Source of the DNA: Burkholderiales bacterium
GTDB lineage: Bacteria > Pseudomonadota > Gammaproteobacteria > Burkholderiales > Burkholderiaceae_C
Reading direction: 5' to 3'
Length of the DNA stretch: 64,000 bases
NCBI GenBank assembly: GCA_016191525.1
Contig: JACPOK010000033.1
Coordinates: forward strand, 620,001-684,000
How positions within the stretch are numbered: the first letter of the stretch is position 1; each line of letters opens with the position of its first letter. The translations under genes and the position numbers were made by a program. Below are positions 16,829 to 26,466 of this stretch, in pieces. Under the pieces are notes generated by a model. That model was given only the letters and a program-made list of their open reading frames with translations. It did not search any database and was not told the origin of the DNA.

Positions 16829-16849
16829 GCAAACGCCGGTTGCTAGCCG
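16805..16849. repeat. dispersed Comamonadaceae-type repeat, copy 1 (degenerate)
   Basis: Starts GCTATTGATTTGGTAGCAG, matching the head of the copies at 37757, 50047 and 59407. It supplies the last five codons and stop of ugd and reaches the spoVR stop region; the 3' part is diverged. Confidence 0.5.
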
Positions 16850-18366
16850 TGCGCCGCGGGCGTCACTTCCCAGTGCTGCAGCACCCGCTCGTGCGCGTCC
16901 ACGCTTTCCAGCCGCACGCGAAAGCCCCACAGCCGGGCCACGTGCTTGACGACTTCCTCGGCACTGTTGTCCAGCGGCCGGTCGTTGTGGCGGGTGTGGC
17001 GCAAGGTCAGTGACCGGTCGCCGCGCAGGTTGACGTTCCAGACCTGGATGTTGGGCTCGCGCCAGTTCAGGTCGTGCTGGCGCGCCAGCGACTCGCGCAC
17101 GCGGCGGTAGCCCGCATCGTCGTGGATGGCGGCCACTTCGATTTCCTTTTGCGATGCGTCATCCACGATGGAAAACAGGCGGAACTCGCGCATCAGGTGC
17201 GGTGAGAGGTACTGGCCGATGAAGCTCTCGTCCTTGAAGTGGCGCATGGCGTAGTCCAGCGTCTTTTGCCAGTCGGAGCCCGCGATGTCGGGGAACCAGG
17301 CGCGGTCTTCATCCGTCGGGTGCTCGCAGATGCGGCGCAAGTCGGTGAACATCGCGAAGCCCAGCGCGTAGGGGTTGATGCCGCTGTAGCCGGGGTGGGT
17401 CACCGGCGGCTGGAACACCACATTGGTGTGCGAGCTGAGGCATTCGATCATGAAACCGTCGGCCAGCAAGCCGTCGTCGTACATGGCGTTCAGCAGCGTG
17501 TAGTGCCAGAAGGTGGCCCAGCCCTCGTTCATCACCTGGGTCTGGCGCTGCGGGTAGAAGTACTGCGCCACCTTGCGCACGATGCGCACGATCTCGCGTT
17601 GCCACGGCTCCAGCAAAGGCGCGTTCTTTTCGATGAAGTACAGCAGGTTCTCCTGCGGCTCCTCGGGGAAGCGGCGGGATTTCTTTTCGGCCTGCTTGCC
17701 CGGCGTCTTGGGAAGCGTGCGCCACAGGTCGTTGATCTGCTGCTGCAGGTAGGCCTCGCGGTCCTTGCGGCGCAGCTCTTCCTCCACCAGTGAAATCTTC
17801 TGCGGCCGGCGGTAGCGGTCCACGCCGTAGTGCATCAGCGCGTGGCAGCAGTCCAGCACCTCCTCCACCGCGTCCAGGCCGTGCCGCTCCTCGCATTCGG
17901 CGATGTAGGCCTTGGCGTAGACCAGGTAGTCGACGATGGACGAGGCGTCCGTCCACATCCGGAACAGGTAGTTGCCCTTGAAGAACGAGTTGTGGCCGAA
18001 GCAGGCATGGGCCATTACCAGTGCCTGCATCGGCATGGTGTTCTCTTCCATCAGGTAGGCGATGCAGGGGTCGGAATTGATGACGATTTCGTAGGCCAGG
18101 CCCATGTGGCCGCGCCGGTAATTCTTTTCGCTGGTGATGAACTGCTTGCCGAACGACCAGTGGCGGTAATTCACCGGCATGCCCACCGAGGCGTAGGCGT
18201 CCAGCATCTGCTCGGCCGAGATCAGTTCCAGCTGCACCGGGTAGGTGTCCAGGCCGAAACGCTGCGCCGTTCGCTTGATGGCGTCGAAGTACTCGTCGAT
18301 CAGCTCGAACGTCCAGTCCGAGGGGTTCGGCAGCCGCTTGCGGGCGACAGGGGCATCTTCAATCAT
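16843..18366 (-). CDS. SpoVR family protein (YcgB-like)
   Basis: 507 residues, the normal length for the SpoVR/YcgB family. Seen: [32 protein letters not shown], and the C-terminal block FRVRLESVD. Function is not established; in gamma- and betaproteobacteria the gene lies with prkA and yeaH and is induced in stationary phase or nitrogen limitation. Here the ATG overlaps the yeaH stop (ATGA at 18363-18366), so it is the last gene of a three-gene operon prkA-yeaH-spoVR on the minus strand. It probably acts with the kinase in a starvation response, by analogy only. Confidence 0.92.
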   Translation of the reverse strand: MIEDAPVARKRLPNPSDWTFELIDEYFDAIKRTAQRFGLDTYPVQLELISAEQMLDAYASVGMPVNYRHWSFGKQFITSEKNYRRGHMGLAYEIVINSDPCIAYLMEENTMPMQALVMAHACFGHNSFFKGNYLFRMWTDASSIVDYLVYAKAYIAECEERHGLDAVEEVLDCCHALMHYGVDRYRRPQKISLVEEELRRKDREAYLQQQINDLWRTLPKTPGKQAEKKSRRFPEEPQENLLYFIEKNAPLLEPWQREIVRIVRKVAQYFYPQRQTQVMNEGWATFWHYTLLNAMYDDGLLADGFMIECLSSHTNVVFQPPVTHPGYSGINPYALGFAMFTDLRRICEHPTDEDRAWFPDIAGSDWQKTLDYAMRHFKDESFIGQYLSPHLMREFRLFSIVDDASQKEIEVAAIHDDAGYRRVRESLARQHDLNWREPNIQVWNVNLRGDRSLTLRHTRHNDRPLDNSAEEVVKHVARLWGFRVRLESVDAHERVLQHWEVTPAAHG

Positions 18367-19634
18367 GGCGTGGTGGCCTTCTTGAACAGGTCGCGGAACA
18401 CTGGGAAGATCTGCGAAGGCGTGACGATCTTCTGCATCGCGAAGTGGACATTGGCGTCGCGCACCTGGGTGTATTCCTCCCACAGGTTCTGGTCCTCGTC
18501 GGCCACCTGCACGTAAGCGAAGTAGCGGCACAGCGGCAGCAGCTTGCTGTCCAGCAGCTCGCGGCACTTGGAGGAATCCTGCTGCCAGTTGTCGCCGTCG
18601 GAAGCCTGGGCGCCATAAATGTTCCAGCCGCCGCCGGTGTAGCGCGCCTGGATGATTTCGTGCATCAGCGTGAGCGCGCTGGACACCACGGTGCCGCCGC
18701 TCTCGGTGGCGTGGAAGAACTCATCCTCCGTCACCTCCGCCGCCTGCGTGTGGTGGCGGATGAAGATCACGTCGGTCTGCTGGTAGTGCCGGGTGAGGAA
18801 CAGGTACAGCAGGATGAAGAAACGCTTGGCCAGGTCCTTGCGCGCCTCGTCCATGGAGCCGGACACATCCATCAGGCAGAACATCGCCGCCTTGCTGGTG
18901 GGCACCGGCTCCTTCACCCGGTTGCGGTAACGCAGGTCGAAAGGGTCGAGGAAGGGCACGCGCTTCAGGCGCAGCTTGAGCACCTCGATTTCCGCTTGCA
19001 GGGCCGCTACCTCGGCGGGCGGGGTGTGGTCCAGCCGCAGCAGCTGGGCAAGATGCTCTTCCAGCGCGCGCAGCTCCACCCGGGCGTCGCCGCCCATGGC
19101 GATGCGGCGGCCCAGCGCGACGCGCATGGAGCGCACCACGTGCAGGCTGGTGGGATTGCCTTCGGAGACAAAGCCGGCGCGGCGCGACTTCCACTCGGGC
19201 GCGTCGGCCAGCAACTGCGTGCGGATCAGCCGCGGCAGCGCCAGGTCGTCGAAGAAGTAGTTCATGAACTCTTCGCGGCTGATGCGGAAGACAAAGTCGT
19301 CCTCGCCCGAGCCGTCGCTGGACGCGCCGTTGCCGCCCGAGCCGCTGCCGCCACCCGGCGGGCGGGCTATGCGGTCGCCGCGCACGTATTCCTGGTTGCC
19401 GGGGTGCACCATTTCGCGCGAGCCGCCGGGTCCGTGGTTGAACACGGGTTCGGACACGTCACGCCGGGGCAGCGTGATGTCGGTGCCCTCTTCGATGTCG
19501 CGGATGCTGCGGTCGCCCACCGCCTTGCGCACCGCATCGCGGATCTGTTCCTTGTAGCGGCGCAGGAACCGCTCGCGGTTGCCGATCGACTTGTTCTTGC
19601 CCGACAGCCGGCGGTCAATGACCTGGTGGAGCAT
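18363..19634 (-). CDS. yeaH: YeaH/DUF444 family protein
   Basis: 423 residues, close to the 427 of E. coli YeaH. It opens with MLHQVIDRRLSGKNKSIGNR, has a Gly/Ser-rich acidic linker (PPGGGSGSGGNG), and carries a von Willebrand A-like part with the metal-binding DVSGSMDE in the second half. E. coli YeaH is linked to the kinase YeaG in nitrogen starvation survival. The ATG at 19634 is chosen over an upstream extension that only runs antisense-like into prkA. It lies 14 bases after prkA and overlaps spoVR by four. Confidence 0.92.
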   Translation of the reverse strand: MLHQVIDRRLSGKNKSIGNRERFLRRYKEQIRDAVRKAVGDRSIRDIEEGTDITLPRRDVSEPVFNHGPGGSREMVHPGNQEYVRGDRIARPPGGGSGSGGNGASSDGSGEDDFVFRISREEFMNYFFDDLALPRLIRTQLLADAPEWKSRRAGFVSEGNPTSLHVVRSMRVALGRRIAMGGDARVELRALEEHLAQLLRLDHTPPAEVAALQAEIEVLKLRLKRVPFLDPFDLRYRNRVKEPVPTSKAAMFCLMDVSGSMDEARKDLAKRFFILLYLFLTRHYQQTDVIFIRHHTQAAEVTEDEFFHATESGGTVVSSALTLMHEIIQARYTGGGWNIYGAQASDGDNWQQDSSKCRELLDSKLLPLCRYFAYVQVADEDQNLWEEYTQVRDANVHFAMQKIVTPSQIFPVFRDLFKKATTP

Positions 19635-19648
19635 GGAACGCCCCACGT

Positions 19649-21571
19649 TCAGGAACTCTTTCGTACCCGCAGGTACCACTCGCACAGCAGGCGCACCTGC
19701 CGGTGGGTGTAGCCCTTCTCCACCATGCGGTTGACGAAGTCCTCGTGCTTCTTCTGCTCGTCGGCGCTGGCCTTCGCGTTGAAGGAGATCACGGGCAACA
19801 GGTCTTCGGTGTTGGAGAACATCTTCTTCTCGATCACCGTGCGCAGCTTCTCGTAGCTGGTCCACACCGGGTTCTTGCCGGCGTTGCTGGCTCGCGCGCG
19901 CAGCACGAAGTTGACGATCTCGTTGCGGAAGTCCTTGGGGTTGGACAGTCCCGCGGGCTTCTCGATCTTCTCGAGTTCGGCGTTGAGCGCGCCCCGGTCG
20001 AAGATCTCGCCGGTGTCGGTGTCGCGGAACTCCTGGTCCTGGATCCAGAAGTCGGCATAGGTGACGTAACGGTCGAAGATGTTCTGGCCGTATTCGGAAT
20101 ACGACTCCAGGTAAGCCGTCTGGATTTCCTTGCCGATGAATTCGGCGTAGCGGGCCGACAGGTGTTCCTTGATATACGACAGGTACTTCTGCTCGACCTC
20201 CTGCGCGAACTGCTCGCGCTCGATCTGCTGCTCCAGCACGTACATCAGGTGCACCGGGTTGGCGGCGATCTCGGTGGAGTCGAAGTTGAACACCTTGGAC
20301 AGGATCTTGAACGCGAAGCGGGTGGAGATGCCCGTCATGCCTTCATCGACGCCGGCGTAGTCGCGGTATTCCTGGAAGCTCTTGGCCTTGGGGTCGGTAT
20401 CTTTCAGGTTCTCGCCGTCATAGATCTGCATCTTGCTGAAGATGCTGGAGTTCTCCGGCTCCTTCAGGCGGGTGAGCACCGAGAACTGCGCCATCATGCG
20501 CAGCGTGCCGGGTGCGCAGACCGCGTCCTTCAGCGACGAGTTGCGCACCAGCTTGTCGTAGATCTTCACTTCTTCCGTCACGCGCAGGCAGTACGGCACC
20601 TTGACGATGTAGATGCGGTCGAGGAAGGCCTCGTTGTTCTTGTTGTTCTTGAAGGCCTTCCATTCGCTCTCGTTGGAGTGGGCCATGACGATGCCGTCGA
20701 ACGGGATGGCACCGAAGCCTTCGGTGCCCTTGAAGTTGCCTTCCTGGGTGGCGGTGAGCAGCGGGTGCAGCACCTTGATGGGCGCCTTGAACATTTCCAC
20801 GAATTCCAGCAGGCCCTGGTTGGCCAGGCACAGGCCGCCGGAATAGCTGTAGGCGTCCGGGTCGTCCTGGGCAAAGGTTTCCAGCTTGCGGATGTCGATC
20901 TTGCCGACCAGCGCGGAGATGTCCTGGTTGTTCTCGTCGCCCGGCTCGGTCTTGGCGATGCCGCACTGCTTCAGGATGGACGGGAAGCGCTTGACGACGC
21001 GGAACTTGCGGATGTCGCCGCCGAATTCTTCCAGGCGCTTGACGGCCCACGGCGACATGATGCGCTGCAGGTAGCGCGGCGCGATGCCGTACTGCTGCTC
21101 CAGCACCGGCGCGTCTTCCGCATTGTTGAACAGGCCCAGGGGCGATTCATTGACCGGCGAGCCCTTGATGGCATAAAACGGAACCTGTTCCATCAGCGCC
21201 TTCAGGCGCTCCGCGATGGATGACTTGCCGCCGCCCACCGGGCCCAGCAGGTAAAGAATCTGTTTCTTTTCTTCCAGCCCCTGCGCGGCGTGGCGGAAGC
21301 ACGACACCACCTGCTCGATGGGCTCTTCCAATCCGTAGAAATCCTTGAAGGCGGGATAGATGCGCACCATCTTGTTGCCGAAGATGCGTGACAGGCGCTG
21401 GTCGTGCCGGGTGTCGACCATCTCCGGCTCGCCGATGGCCGCCAGCATGCGCTCGGCAGCCGTGGCATAGACGAGCGGGTCCCGCTTGCAGGCATCGAGG
21501 TATTCCTCGAGCGACATCTCTTCTTCACGAGTCTGCTCGTAACGTGCAAGAAAATTGCGAACTACATCCAT
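19649..21571 (-). CDS. prkA: PrkA-type serine protein kinase (YeaG)
   Basis: 640 residues, full family length. An AAA-like N-terminal domain has the Walker A loop GPVGGGKSS at 110-118, followed by the PrkA C-terminal domain. Members are cytoplasmic kinases or ATPases active in sporulation (Bacillus) or sustained nitrogen starvation (E. coli YeaG). GGAAGGAG precedes the ATG. First gene of the prkA-yeaH-spoVR operon. The 265-bp upstream gap carries two direct CTGTAGG repeats that may be a regulator site. Confidence 0.95.
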   Translation of the reverse strand: MDVVRNFLARYEQTREEEMSLEEYLDACKRDPLVYATAAERMLAAIGEPEMVDTRHDQRLSRIFGNKMVRIYPAFKDFYGLEEPIEQVVSCFRHAAQGLEEKKQILYLLGPVGGGKSSIAERLKALMEQVPFYAIKGSPVNESPLGLFNNAEDAPVLEQQYGIAPRYLQRIMSPWAVKRLEEFGGDIRKFRVVKRFPSILKQCGIAKTEPGDENNQDISALVGKIDIRKLETFAQDDPDAYSYSGGLCLANQGLLEFVEMFKAPIKVLHPLLTATQEGNFKGTEGFGAIPFDGIVMAHSNESEWKAFKNNKNNEAFLDRIYIVKVPYCLRVTEEVKIYDKLVRNSSLKDAVCAPGTLRMMAQFSVLTRLKEPENSSIFSKMQIYDGENLKDTDPKAKSFQEYRDYAGVDEGMTGISTRFAFKILSKVFNFDSTEIAANPVHLMYVLEQQIEREQFAQEVEQKYLSYIKEHLSARYAEFIGKEIQTAYLESYSEYGQNIFDRYVTYADFWIQDQEFRDTDTGEIFDRGALNAELEKIEKPAGLSNPKDFRNEIVNFVLRARASNAGKNPVWTSYEKLRTVIEKKMFSNTEDLLPVISFNAKASADEQKKHEDFVNRMVEKGYTHRQVRLLCEWYLRVRKSS

Positions 21572-21665
21572 GGGAGCTCCTTCCGGCGCGGCGTCTTCAG
21601 GACTGCAATGTCATCACTGTTTCGCTTCCACTCTACAACACATGAGCTTGTGCCGCGTGTTGCAG

Positions 21666-21694
21666 CTGTAGGCAAAATCTGACTTCACTGTAGG
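21666..21694. promoter_or_regulatory. CTGTAGG direct repeats upstream of prkA
   Basis: CTGTAGG occurs at 21666-21672 and 21688-21694, starting 22 bases apart (two helical turns), about 95-125 bases before the prkA start. A regulator binding one DNA face would suit this spacing. No named motif is recognised. Confidence 0.3.
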
Positions 21695-21803
21695 TGAATG
21701 GTAGATAAAAACAAGGGGGCGAAGTTCATTCCGCGCAACGCGTGTGCACGCCGTCACATCCGCGTGCGTTAAGCACACGGGAACGCAATGAAAAGTTTTC
21801 GTT

Positions 21804-21827
21804 GGCGCGGGCGGTGCAGCCCGCGCC
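21804..21827 (-). terminator. hairpin after RraA-like gene
   Basis: GGCGCGGGC (21804-21812) pairs with GCCCGCGCC (21819-21827) around GGTGCA, just past the end of the minus-strand sugar-acid operon. The minus strand continues AACGAAAACTTTT, so the T-rich part is late. Confidence 0.45.
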
Positions 21828-21836
21828 CGCGGTGCG

Positions 21837-22556
21837 TTAGACCCCGCGTTCCTTGCGCCAGGCCTCGAACTGCGCGCGCGTCTGCGCGTTCGGCGGGTAG
21901 GTGCCGGGCAGCGCCGCGCCCCCGGTGATGCGCTCCAGGATAAAGGCTTCCATCTTTTCCTGCTCGCCCGCGTCGCGCGCCACCTCGTCGGCCAGGTGCT
22001 GCGGGATCACGGCCACGCCTTCCGCGTCGCCCACCATGATGTCCCCCGGGTACACCGCCACGCCGCCGCATCCGATCGGCACGTTCAAATCGATCGCGTG
22101 GTGGTGGATCAGGTTCAGCGGCGCGCTACCGCCCGCGCAGTACACCGGGAAATCCATCTCGCCGATGGTGGCGCTGTCGCGCACCGGCCCGTCGGACACC
22201 AGGCCCGCCGCGCCGCGCACCTTCAGGCGCATGGTCAGGATCTGGCCGCCTGAGGCCACGCGCGTTTCGCCGCGGCAGTCGATCACCAGCACATGGCCGG
22301 GCGGCACGCTTTCGATGCCCTTGCGCTGCGGATGGTCGGGGTTGTCGAAGGCGCTGATCTGGTCAAGGTCTTCCCGCGCGGGGATGTTGCGCATGGTGAA
22401 GGCGGGCCCGACCAGGTTGCCGCCCGAGGGGTTCGTGAGCCGGGTGATGCCCTGGATGTAAACATTGCGGAACCCGCGCTTGAACAGCTGGGTGCACACG
22501 GTGGCCACGCTCACGCGGCGCAGCAGTTCCAGGGTGGTGGGGCAAAGTTCAGCCAT
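21837..22556 (-). CDS. RraA/HMG-aldolase-like family protein
   Basis: 239 residues. The family core is clear: GGILTM-like GGQILTMRLKVRGAAGLVSDG, with Arg126 and Asp127 in DGPVRDSATIGEMDFPVYC, the positions used for catalysis in 4-hydroxy-4-methyl-2-oxoglutarate/4-carboxy-4-hydroxy-2-oxoadipate aldolases. RraA proper (an RNase E inhibitor) shares the fold but lacks the metabolic context. Here the gene follows a Bug receptor and an arabinonate-type dehydratase, so an aldolase or related step on a 2-keto-3-deoxy acid is the better guess. The start is one base after the receptor stop in the operon order. Confidence 0.78.
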   Translation of the reverse strand: MAELCPTTLELLRRVSVATVCTQLFKRGFRNVYIQGITRLTNPSGGNLVGPAFTMRNIPAREDLDQISAFDNPDHPQRKGIESVPPGHVLVIDCRGETRVASGGQILTMRLKVRGAAGLVSDGPVRDSATIGEMDFPVYCAGGSAPLNLIHHHAIDLNVPIGCGGVAVYPGDIMVGDAEGVAVIPQHLADEVARDAGEQEKMEAFILERITGGAALPGTYPPNAQTRAQFEAWRKERGV

Positions 22557-22557
22557 C

Positions 22558-23544
22558 TCAGTTCGCCGTGGCGCCCGACTTCTTCACCAGTTCGGCCCAG
22601 CGCGGAATCTCGCGCGCCATGTGCGCCGCCAGTTCTTCCGGCGTGCTGCCGATGATCTCCATGCCCAGCTGCGTTCCCAGCTTGTCCTTGACGTCGGGCA
22701 TGGCGAGGATCTTCCTGATCTCGGCATTGAGCTTCTGCACGATCGGGCGGGGCGTGCCTTTGGGCGCGTACACGGCCTGCCAGGACGACATCTCGAACTT
22801 CGGCACGCCGGCTTCAATCATGGTCGGCAGCTGCGGCGCCAGCGCGATGCGCTTGCCGGTGGTGACAGCCAGCAGCTTCAGCTTGCCGGCCTGCACCAGC
22901 GAGACGGCCGCGGTCATCTGGTCGAACATGAAGGGCACCTGGCCCGAGGACACGTCGATCATGGCGGGCGGCGTGCCCTTGTACGGAATGTGAGTGAGCG
23001 GCACGCCGATCAGGTCGGCGAACATCTCGCCCGCCAGGTGCGTGGACGTGCCCGCGCCCGAGGAAGCGAAGCTGCGCTTGTTGGGGTCCTTCTTCAGCAG
23101 GGCGACCAGCTCGGCCACACTGTTCACGCCCAGCCTGGGGTCCACGATCAGCACGTTGGGCAGCATGGCGACCAGCGACACCGGCTCAAAATCCTTGACC
23201 GGATCGTAGGGCAGGTTCTTGTACAGGCTGGCGTTGATGGCGTGGGTGCTGATGGTGCCGCCAAACAGCGTGTAGCCGTCCGGCCTGGCCTTGGCCACAT
23301 AGCCCGCGCCCACGGCGCCGGCCGCGCCCGGCTTGTTGTCCACCACGAAGGGCTGGCCGAACGCCTCCTGCAGCTTCTGGCACAGCGTGCGGCCGATCAC
23401 GTCGGTGGAGCCACCGGGCGTGAAGGGGACGATGTAGCTCACGGGCTTGCTGGGCCACACGTCTTGTGCGCGGGCAAGCGGAAATGCCGCGGCCAGGCCG
23501 AGGCCGGCCATGCCGCCCAGGGCGGCGCGTCGTTGAATGCTCAT
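22558..23544 (-). CDS. Bug/TctC-family periplasmic receptor
   Basis: 328 residues. Signal region SIQRRAALGGMAGLGLAAAF then the mature start WPSKPVSYIVPFTPGGSTD. Family landmarks: VDNKPGAAG, KNLPYDPVKDFEPV, HIPYKGTPP. It is in an operon with an arabinonate-type dehydratase (14 bases upstream) and the RraA-like gene (1 base downstream), so it probably binds the sugar acid they metabolise. No transporter membrane subunits are nearby; Bug proteins often work with distant TctAB or act as sensors. Confidence 0.9.
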   Translation of the reverse strand: MSIQRRAALGGMAGLGLAAAFPLARAQDVWPSKPVSYIVPFTPGGSTDVIGRTLCQKLQEAFGQPFVVDNKPGAAGAVGAGYVAKARPDGYTLFGGTISTHAINASLYKNLPYDPVKDFEPVSLVAMLPNVLIVDPRLGVNSVAELVALLKKDPNKRSFASSGAGTSTHLAGEMFADLIGVPLTHIPYKGTPPAMIDVSSGQVPFMFDQMTAAVSLVQAGKLKLLAVTTGKRIALAPQLPTMIEAGVPKFEMSSWQAVYAPKGTPRPIVQKLNAEIRKILAMPDVKDKLGTQLGMEIIGSTPEELAAHMAREIPRWAELVKKSGATAN

Positions 23545-23558
23545 GGAATGTCTCGTTC

Positions 23559-25304
23559 TCAGTGGATTTCGGGCTCGCCGCCTTCGGTGGCGCTGGCCTT
23601 TTCGGTTTCAAGGAAGTCGAAGTCGCAGCCGGTGTCGGCCTGCTGCACGTGCTTGAGGTACATCACGCCGTAGCCGCGCGTGAACTTGGCGGCGGGCGGC
23701 TTCCACGCGGCCTTGCGCGCGGCCAGCTCGGCGTCGCTCACCAGCATGTTGATGCTGCGCGCCTGGACGTCCAGCTCGATGATGTCGCCGTCGCGCACCA
23801 GGCCCAGCGGGCCGCCGACGTGCGATTCGGGCGTGATGTGCAGCACGCAGGCGCCGTAACTGGTGCCGCTCATGCGGGCGTCGCTGATGCGCAGCATGTC
23901 GCGCACGCCCTCTTTCAGCAGCTTCTGCGGGATGGGCAGCTGGCCCCACTCGGGCATGCCGGGCGCGCCCTGCGGGCCCGCGCTCTGCAGCACGATGACG
24001 CTGTCTTTGGTGACGGCCAGATCGGGCGAATCGATGCGCGCGTTCATGTCGTTGTAGTCCTTGAACACCACGGCCGGGCCCTTGTGCTTGCGCAGCTGCG
24101 CCTCCATGGCGGCGGGCTTGATCACCGCGCCCAGCGGCGCCAGGTTGCCGGTCAGCACGGCCAGGCCGTCGCTTGCCACCAGCGGCTTGCTGCGCGGGCG
24201 GATCACGTCGTCGTTGAATACCTTTGCACCTTCCACGTTCTCGCCCAGCGTCTTCGCGTTGCAGGTGAGCTGCTTGAAGTCGATCAGCTCCCCCAGCTGG
24301 GTGAGGAAGGCACGCAGGCCGCCGGCGTAGAAGAAATCCTCCATCAAGTACTTGCCGCTGGGGCGCAGGTTGGCGATCACCGGCGTCTGGCGGGCCAGCG
24401 CGTCAAAGCGCTTCAGGTCCAGCGCCACGCCGGCGCGGCGCGCCATGGCGATCAGGTGGACGATGGAGTTGGTGGAGCCGCCCAGCGCGAGCACGGCGGT
24501 AACGGCGTTGTCGAAGGAAGCAGCCGTAAGGATGTCCGAAGGCTTCAGGTCTTCCCACACCATCTCCACGATGCGCTTGCCGGTCAGCGTGGCCATCTGC
24601 TGGTGGCGCGAATCGGGCGCGGGGATGGACGAGGCGCCCGGCAGCGTGAGGCCCAGCACCTCGGTGGCGCTGGTCATGGTGCTGGCGGTGCCCATGGTCA
24701 TGCAGTGGCCGGCCGAGCGGGCGATGCCGTCTTCCACGTCCTGCCAGTCGTCTTCGGTGATGTTGCCGGCGCGCAGCTCGGCCCAGTATTTCCAGGTGTC
24801 GGAGCCCGAGCCCAGGTACTCGCCCTTGTAGTCGCCGCGCAGCATGGGGCCGGCCGGCATGAAGATGGTGGGCAGGTTCATGGACACCGCGCCCATCACC
24901 AGCGCGGGCGTGGTCTTGTCGCAGCCGCCCATCAGCACGCAGCCGTCCGCCGGATAGGAGCGCAGCAGTTCCTCGCACTCCATGGCCAGCAGGTTGCGGT
25001 ACAGCATGGTGGTGGGTTTCTGGAACGGCTCGGACAGCGAGATCGCCGGCATTTCCACCGGGAAGCCGCCCGCCTGCCAGACCCCGCGCTTGACCTCCTC
25101 CACCCGCTGCTTGAAGTGCGAGTGGCAGGGATTGATGTCGCTCCAGGTGTTGATGATGGCGATCACCGGCTTGCCGGCGTAGTCGCTGCGGTGAAAGCCC
25201 ATCTGCGCGGTGCGCGAGCGGTGGCCGAATGAGCGCAGGTCTTTCACGCCGTACCAGCGGTGGCTGCGCAGCTCTTCGGGGGTTTTGCGGGGTTTGGTGG
25301 TCAT
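23559..25304 (-). CDS. IlvD/Edd-family dehydratase, L-arabinonate dehydratase type
   Basis: 581 residues. Cluster ligands Cys60 (DINPCHS), Cys128 (GGCDKT) and Cys201 (AGHCMTMG) are present; from memory they fall one residue from the 2Fe-2S cysteines of Rhizobium L-arabinonate dehydratase, whose length is nearly identical. [11 protein letters not shown] near the C-terminus holds the catalytic serine. The enzyme removes water from an aldonate to give a 2-keto-3-deoxy acid. It is the first gene of the operon with a Bug receptor and RraA-like protein, directly behind a LacI-type palindrome, and beside the lacI gene. A wider aldonate or aldarate substrate is possible. Confidence 0.85.
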   Translation of the reverse strand: MTTKPRKTPEELRSHRWYGVKDLRSFGHRSRTAQMGFHRSDYAGKPVIAIINTWSDINPCHSHFKQRVEEVKRGVWQAGGFPVEMPAISLSEPFQKPTTMLYRNLLAMECEELLRSYPADGCVLMGGCDKTTPALVMGAVSMNLPTIFMPAGPMLRGDYKGEYLGSGSDTWKYWAELRAGNITEDDWQDVEDGIARSAGHCMTMGTASTMTSATEVLGLTLPGASSIPAPDSRHQQMATLTGKRIVEMVWEDLKPSDILTAASFDNAVTAVLALGGSTNSIVHLIAMARRAGVALDLKRFDALARQTPVIANLRPSGKYLMEDFFYAGGLRAFLTQLGELIDFKQLTCNAKTLGENVEGAKVFNDDVIRPRSKPLVASDGLAVLTGNLAPLGAVIKPAAMEAQLRKHKGPAVVFKDYNDMNARIDSPDLAVTKDSVIVLQSAGPQGAPGMPEWGQLPIPQKLLKEGVRDMLRISDARMSGTSYGACVLHITPESHVGGPLGLVRDGDIIELDVQARSINMLVSDAELAARKAAWKPPAAKFTRGYGVMYLKHVQQADTGCDFDFLETEKASATEGGEPEIH

Positions 25305-25315
25305 GTTTGTCTCTA

Positions 25316-25329
25316 TGTTAGCGCTAACA
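25316..25329. promoter_or_regulatory. LacI-family operator upstream of dehydratase
   Basis: TGTTAGCGCTAACA is a perfect 14-bp palindrome with the central CG typical of LacI/GalR-family sites, twelve bases before the dehydratase start. A close copy precedes the lacI gene at 26426. Confidence 0.82.
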
Positions 25330-25374
25330 ATATGAACTGTAATTCAAACGCCGGACTGCGTCAATTGCCGGCCC

Positions 25375-26418
25375 TCAGGCGCTCTCGCGTGGCACCAGCG
25401 AGAAGCCGATGTCGCGCACGCGCTCGCCGGTGTCGCGGCCCTCGATGCGGTCCAGGATGAAGCGGGCCGCCTGCTCGCCGATGGCGGCGCCGTCGACCTG
25501 CACCGTGCTGAGCGCAGGGTGGATGTCGGCCGAGAAATTGAGGTTGCCGAAACCCATCACGGCCACGTCCTGCGGCACCCGCAGGCCGCGGGCCTGGGCC
25601 TCGGCGATGACGCCCTGCGCCAGCACGTCGGAACTGCAGAACACGGCGTCCACTTTGGCCTTGCCCGCCAGCAATTCGCGCAGCCCCGCCCGCCCGTTGC
25701 CCAGGGTGCTTGGCGCTTCGACCACGCAGGTGGGCAGCCGGTCCGCGCCGAACTCGCCCCAGCGCGCCTGGAAGCCCGCGCGCCGCAGGCCGGCGCGGTG
25801 GTCGTCGGCCGTGAGGATGGCCGGTTTTCGGTAGCCGCGGCCGTGCAGGAAGTCGGCCACCTGGATGCCTACTTTCTCGTGGGAAAAGCCCACCAGCATG
25901 TCGATCGGCGTGGGGGTCAGGTCCCAGGTTTCCACCACCGGGATGCCGCTGGCCAGCAGGCGCCTGCGGCCATCAGCCGAATGCATGATGCCGGTCAGCA
26001 CGATGCCGTCAGGGCGGCGGGCAATGATGGTGTCGATCAGCGCGTCTTCACGGGCCCCGGTGTAGCCGCTTTGCCCCAGCATCAGCTGCAGGCCCGCTGC
26101 CGCCAGCGAATCGGTCAGAGCCTGTATGGTTTCCAGGAAAACCGAGCCTGCGATGGTGGGGATGAGGGCCGCCACCAGCCGGCTGCGGTTGGACGCCAGC
26201 CCGCCCGCCAGCAGGTTGGGAACGTAGCCGGTGCGGGCCACCGCGTCGCGCACGCGCTGCAGGGTGTCGGTGGAAACCCGCTCGGGCGTGTTGAGGGCTC
26301 GCGACACGGTGATGGCCGACACGCCGGCCAGCTTGGCGACGTCGCTGAGCGTGATACCGCCACTGCCCTTGCGGGCGGCGCGCACGGCAGGTTTGGCGAT
26401 GGCCAGCAGCTCGTTCAT
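25375..26418 (-). CDS. LacI-family transcriptional repressor
   Basis: 347 residues. The helix-turn-helix reads ITLSDVAKLAGVSAITVSRA and the hinge GYVPNLLAGGLAS, followed by a periplasmic-binding-protein-like sensor domain ending RDIGFSLVPRES. It resembles the GntR (gluconate) branch. Palindromes with TTA-CG-TAA cores lie before its own start and before the adjacent dehydratase operon, so it most likely represses both until a sugar acid or its keto-deoxy product binds. The start ATG at 26418 places the HTH at residues 22-41, slightly late but usual for this branch. Confidence 0.9.
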   Translation of the reverse strand: MNELLAIAKPAVRAARKGSGGITLSDVAKLAGVSAITVSRALNTPERVSTDTLQRVRDAVARTGYVPNLLAGGLASNRSRLVAALIPTIAGSVFLETIQALTDSLAAAGLQLMLGQSGYTGAREDALIDTIIARRPDGIVLTGIMHSADGRRRLLASGIPVVETWDLTPTPIDMLVGFSHEKVGIQVADFLHGRGYRKPAILTADDHRAGLRRAGFQARWGEFGADRLPTCVVEAPSTLGNGRAGLRELLAGKAKVDAVFCSSDVLAQGVIAEAQARGLRVPQDVAVMGFGNLNFSADIHPALSTVQVDGAAIGEQAARFILDRIEGRDTGERVRDIGFSLVPRESA

Positions 26419-26425
26419 GCGGCTA

Positions 26426-26439
26426 TGTTAACGCTAACC
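26426..26439. promoter_or_regulatory. LacI-family operator upstream of lacI gene
   Basis: TGTTAACGCTAACC differs from the 25316 palindrome at two positions. It lies 7 bases before the lacI ATG and 27 bases before the divergent fused ABC gene, so it could serve autoregulation and also touch the divergent gene. Confidence 0.75.
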
Positions 26440-26466
26440 ATCGGCGGCGCATGGCATGCTCGGGGC

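Noticed and set aside
21837..22556. RNase E inhibitor RraA or menaquinone methyltransferase
   Set aside because: Old names for the family; the sugar-acid operon and the conserved Arg-Asp pair favour a metabolic lyase role.
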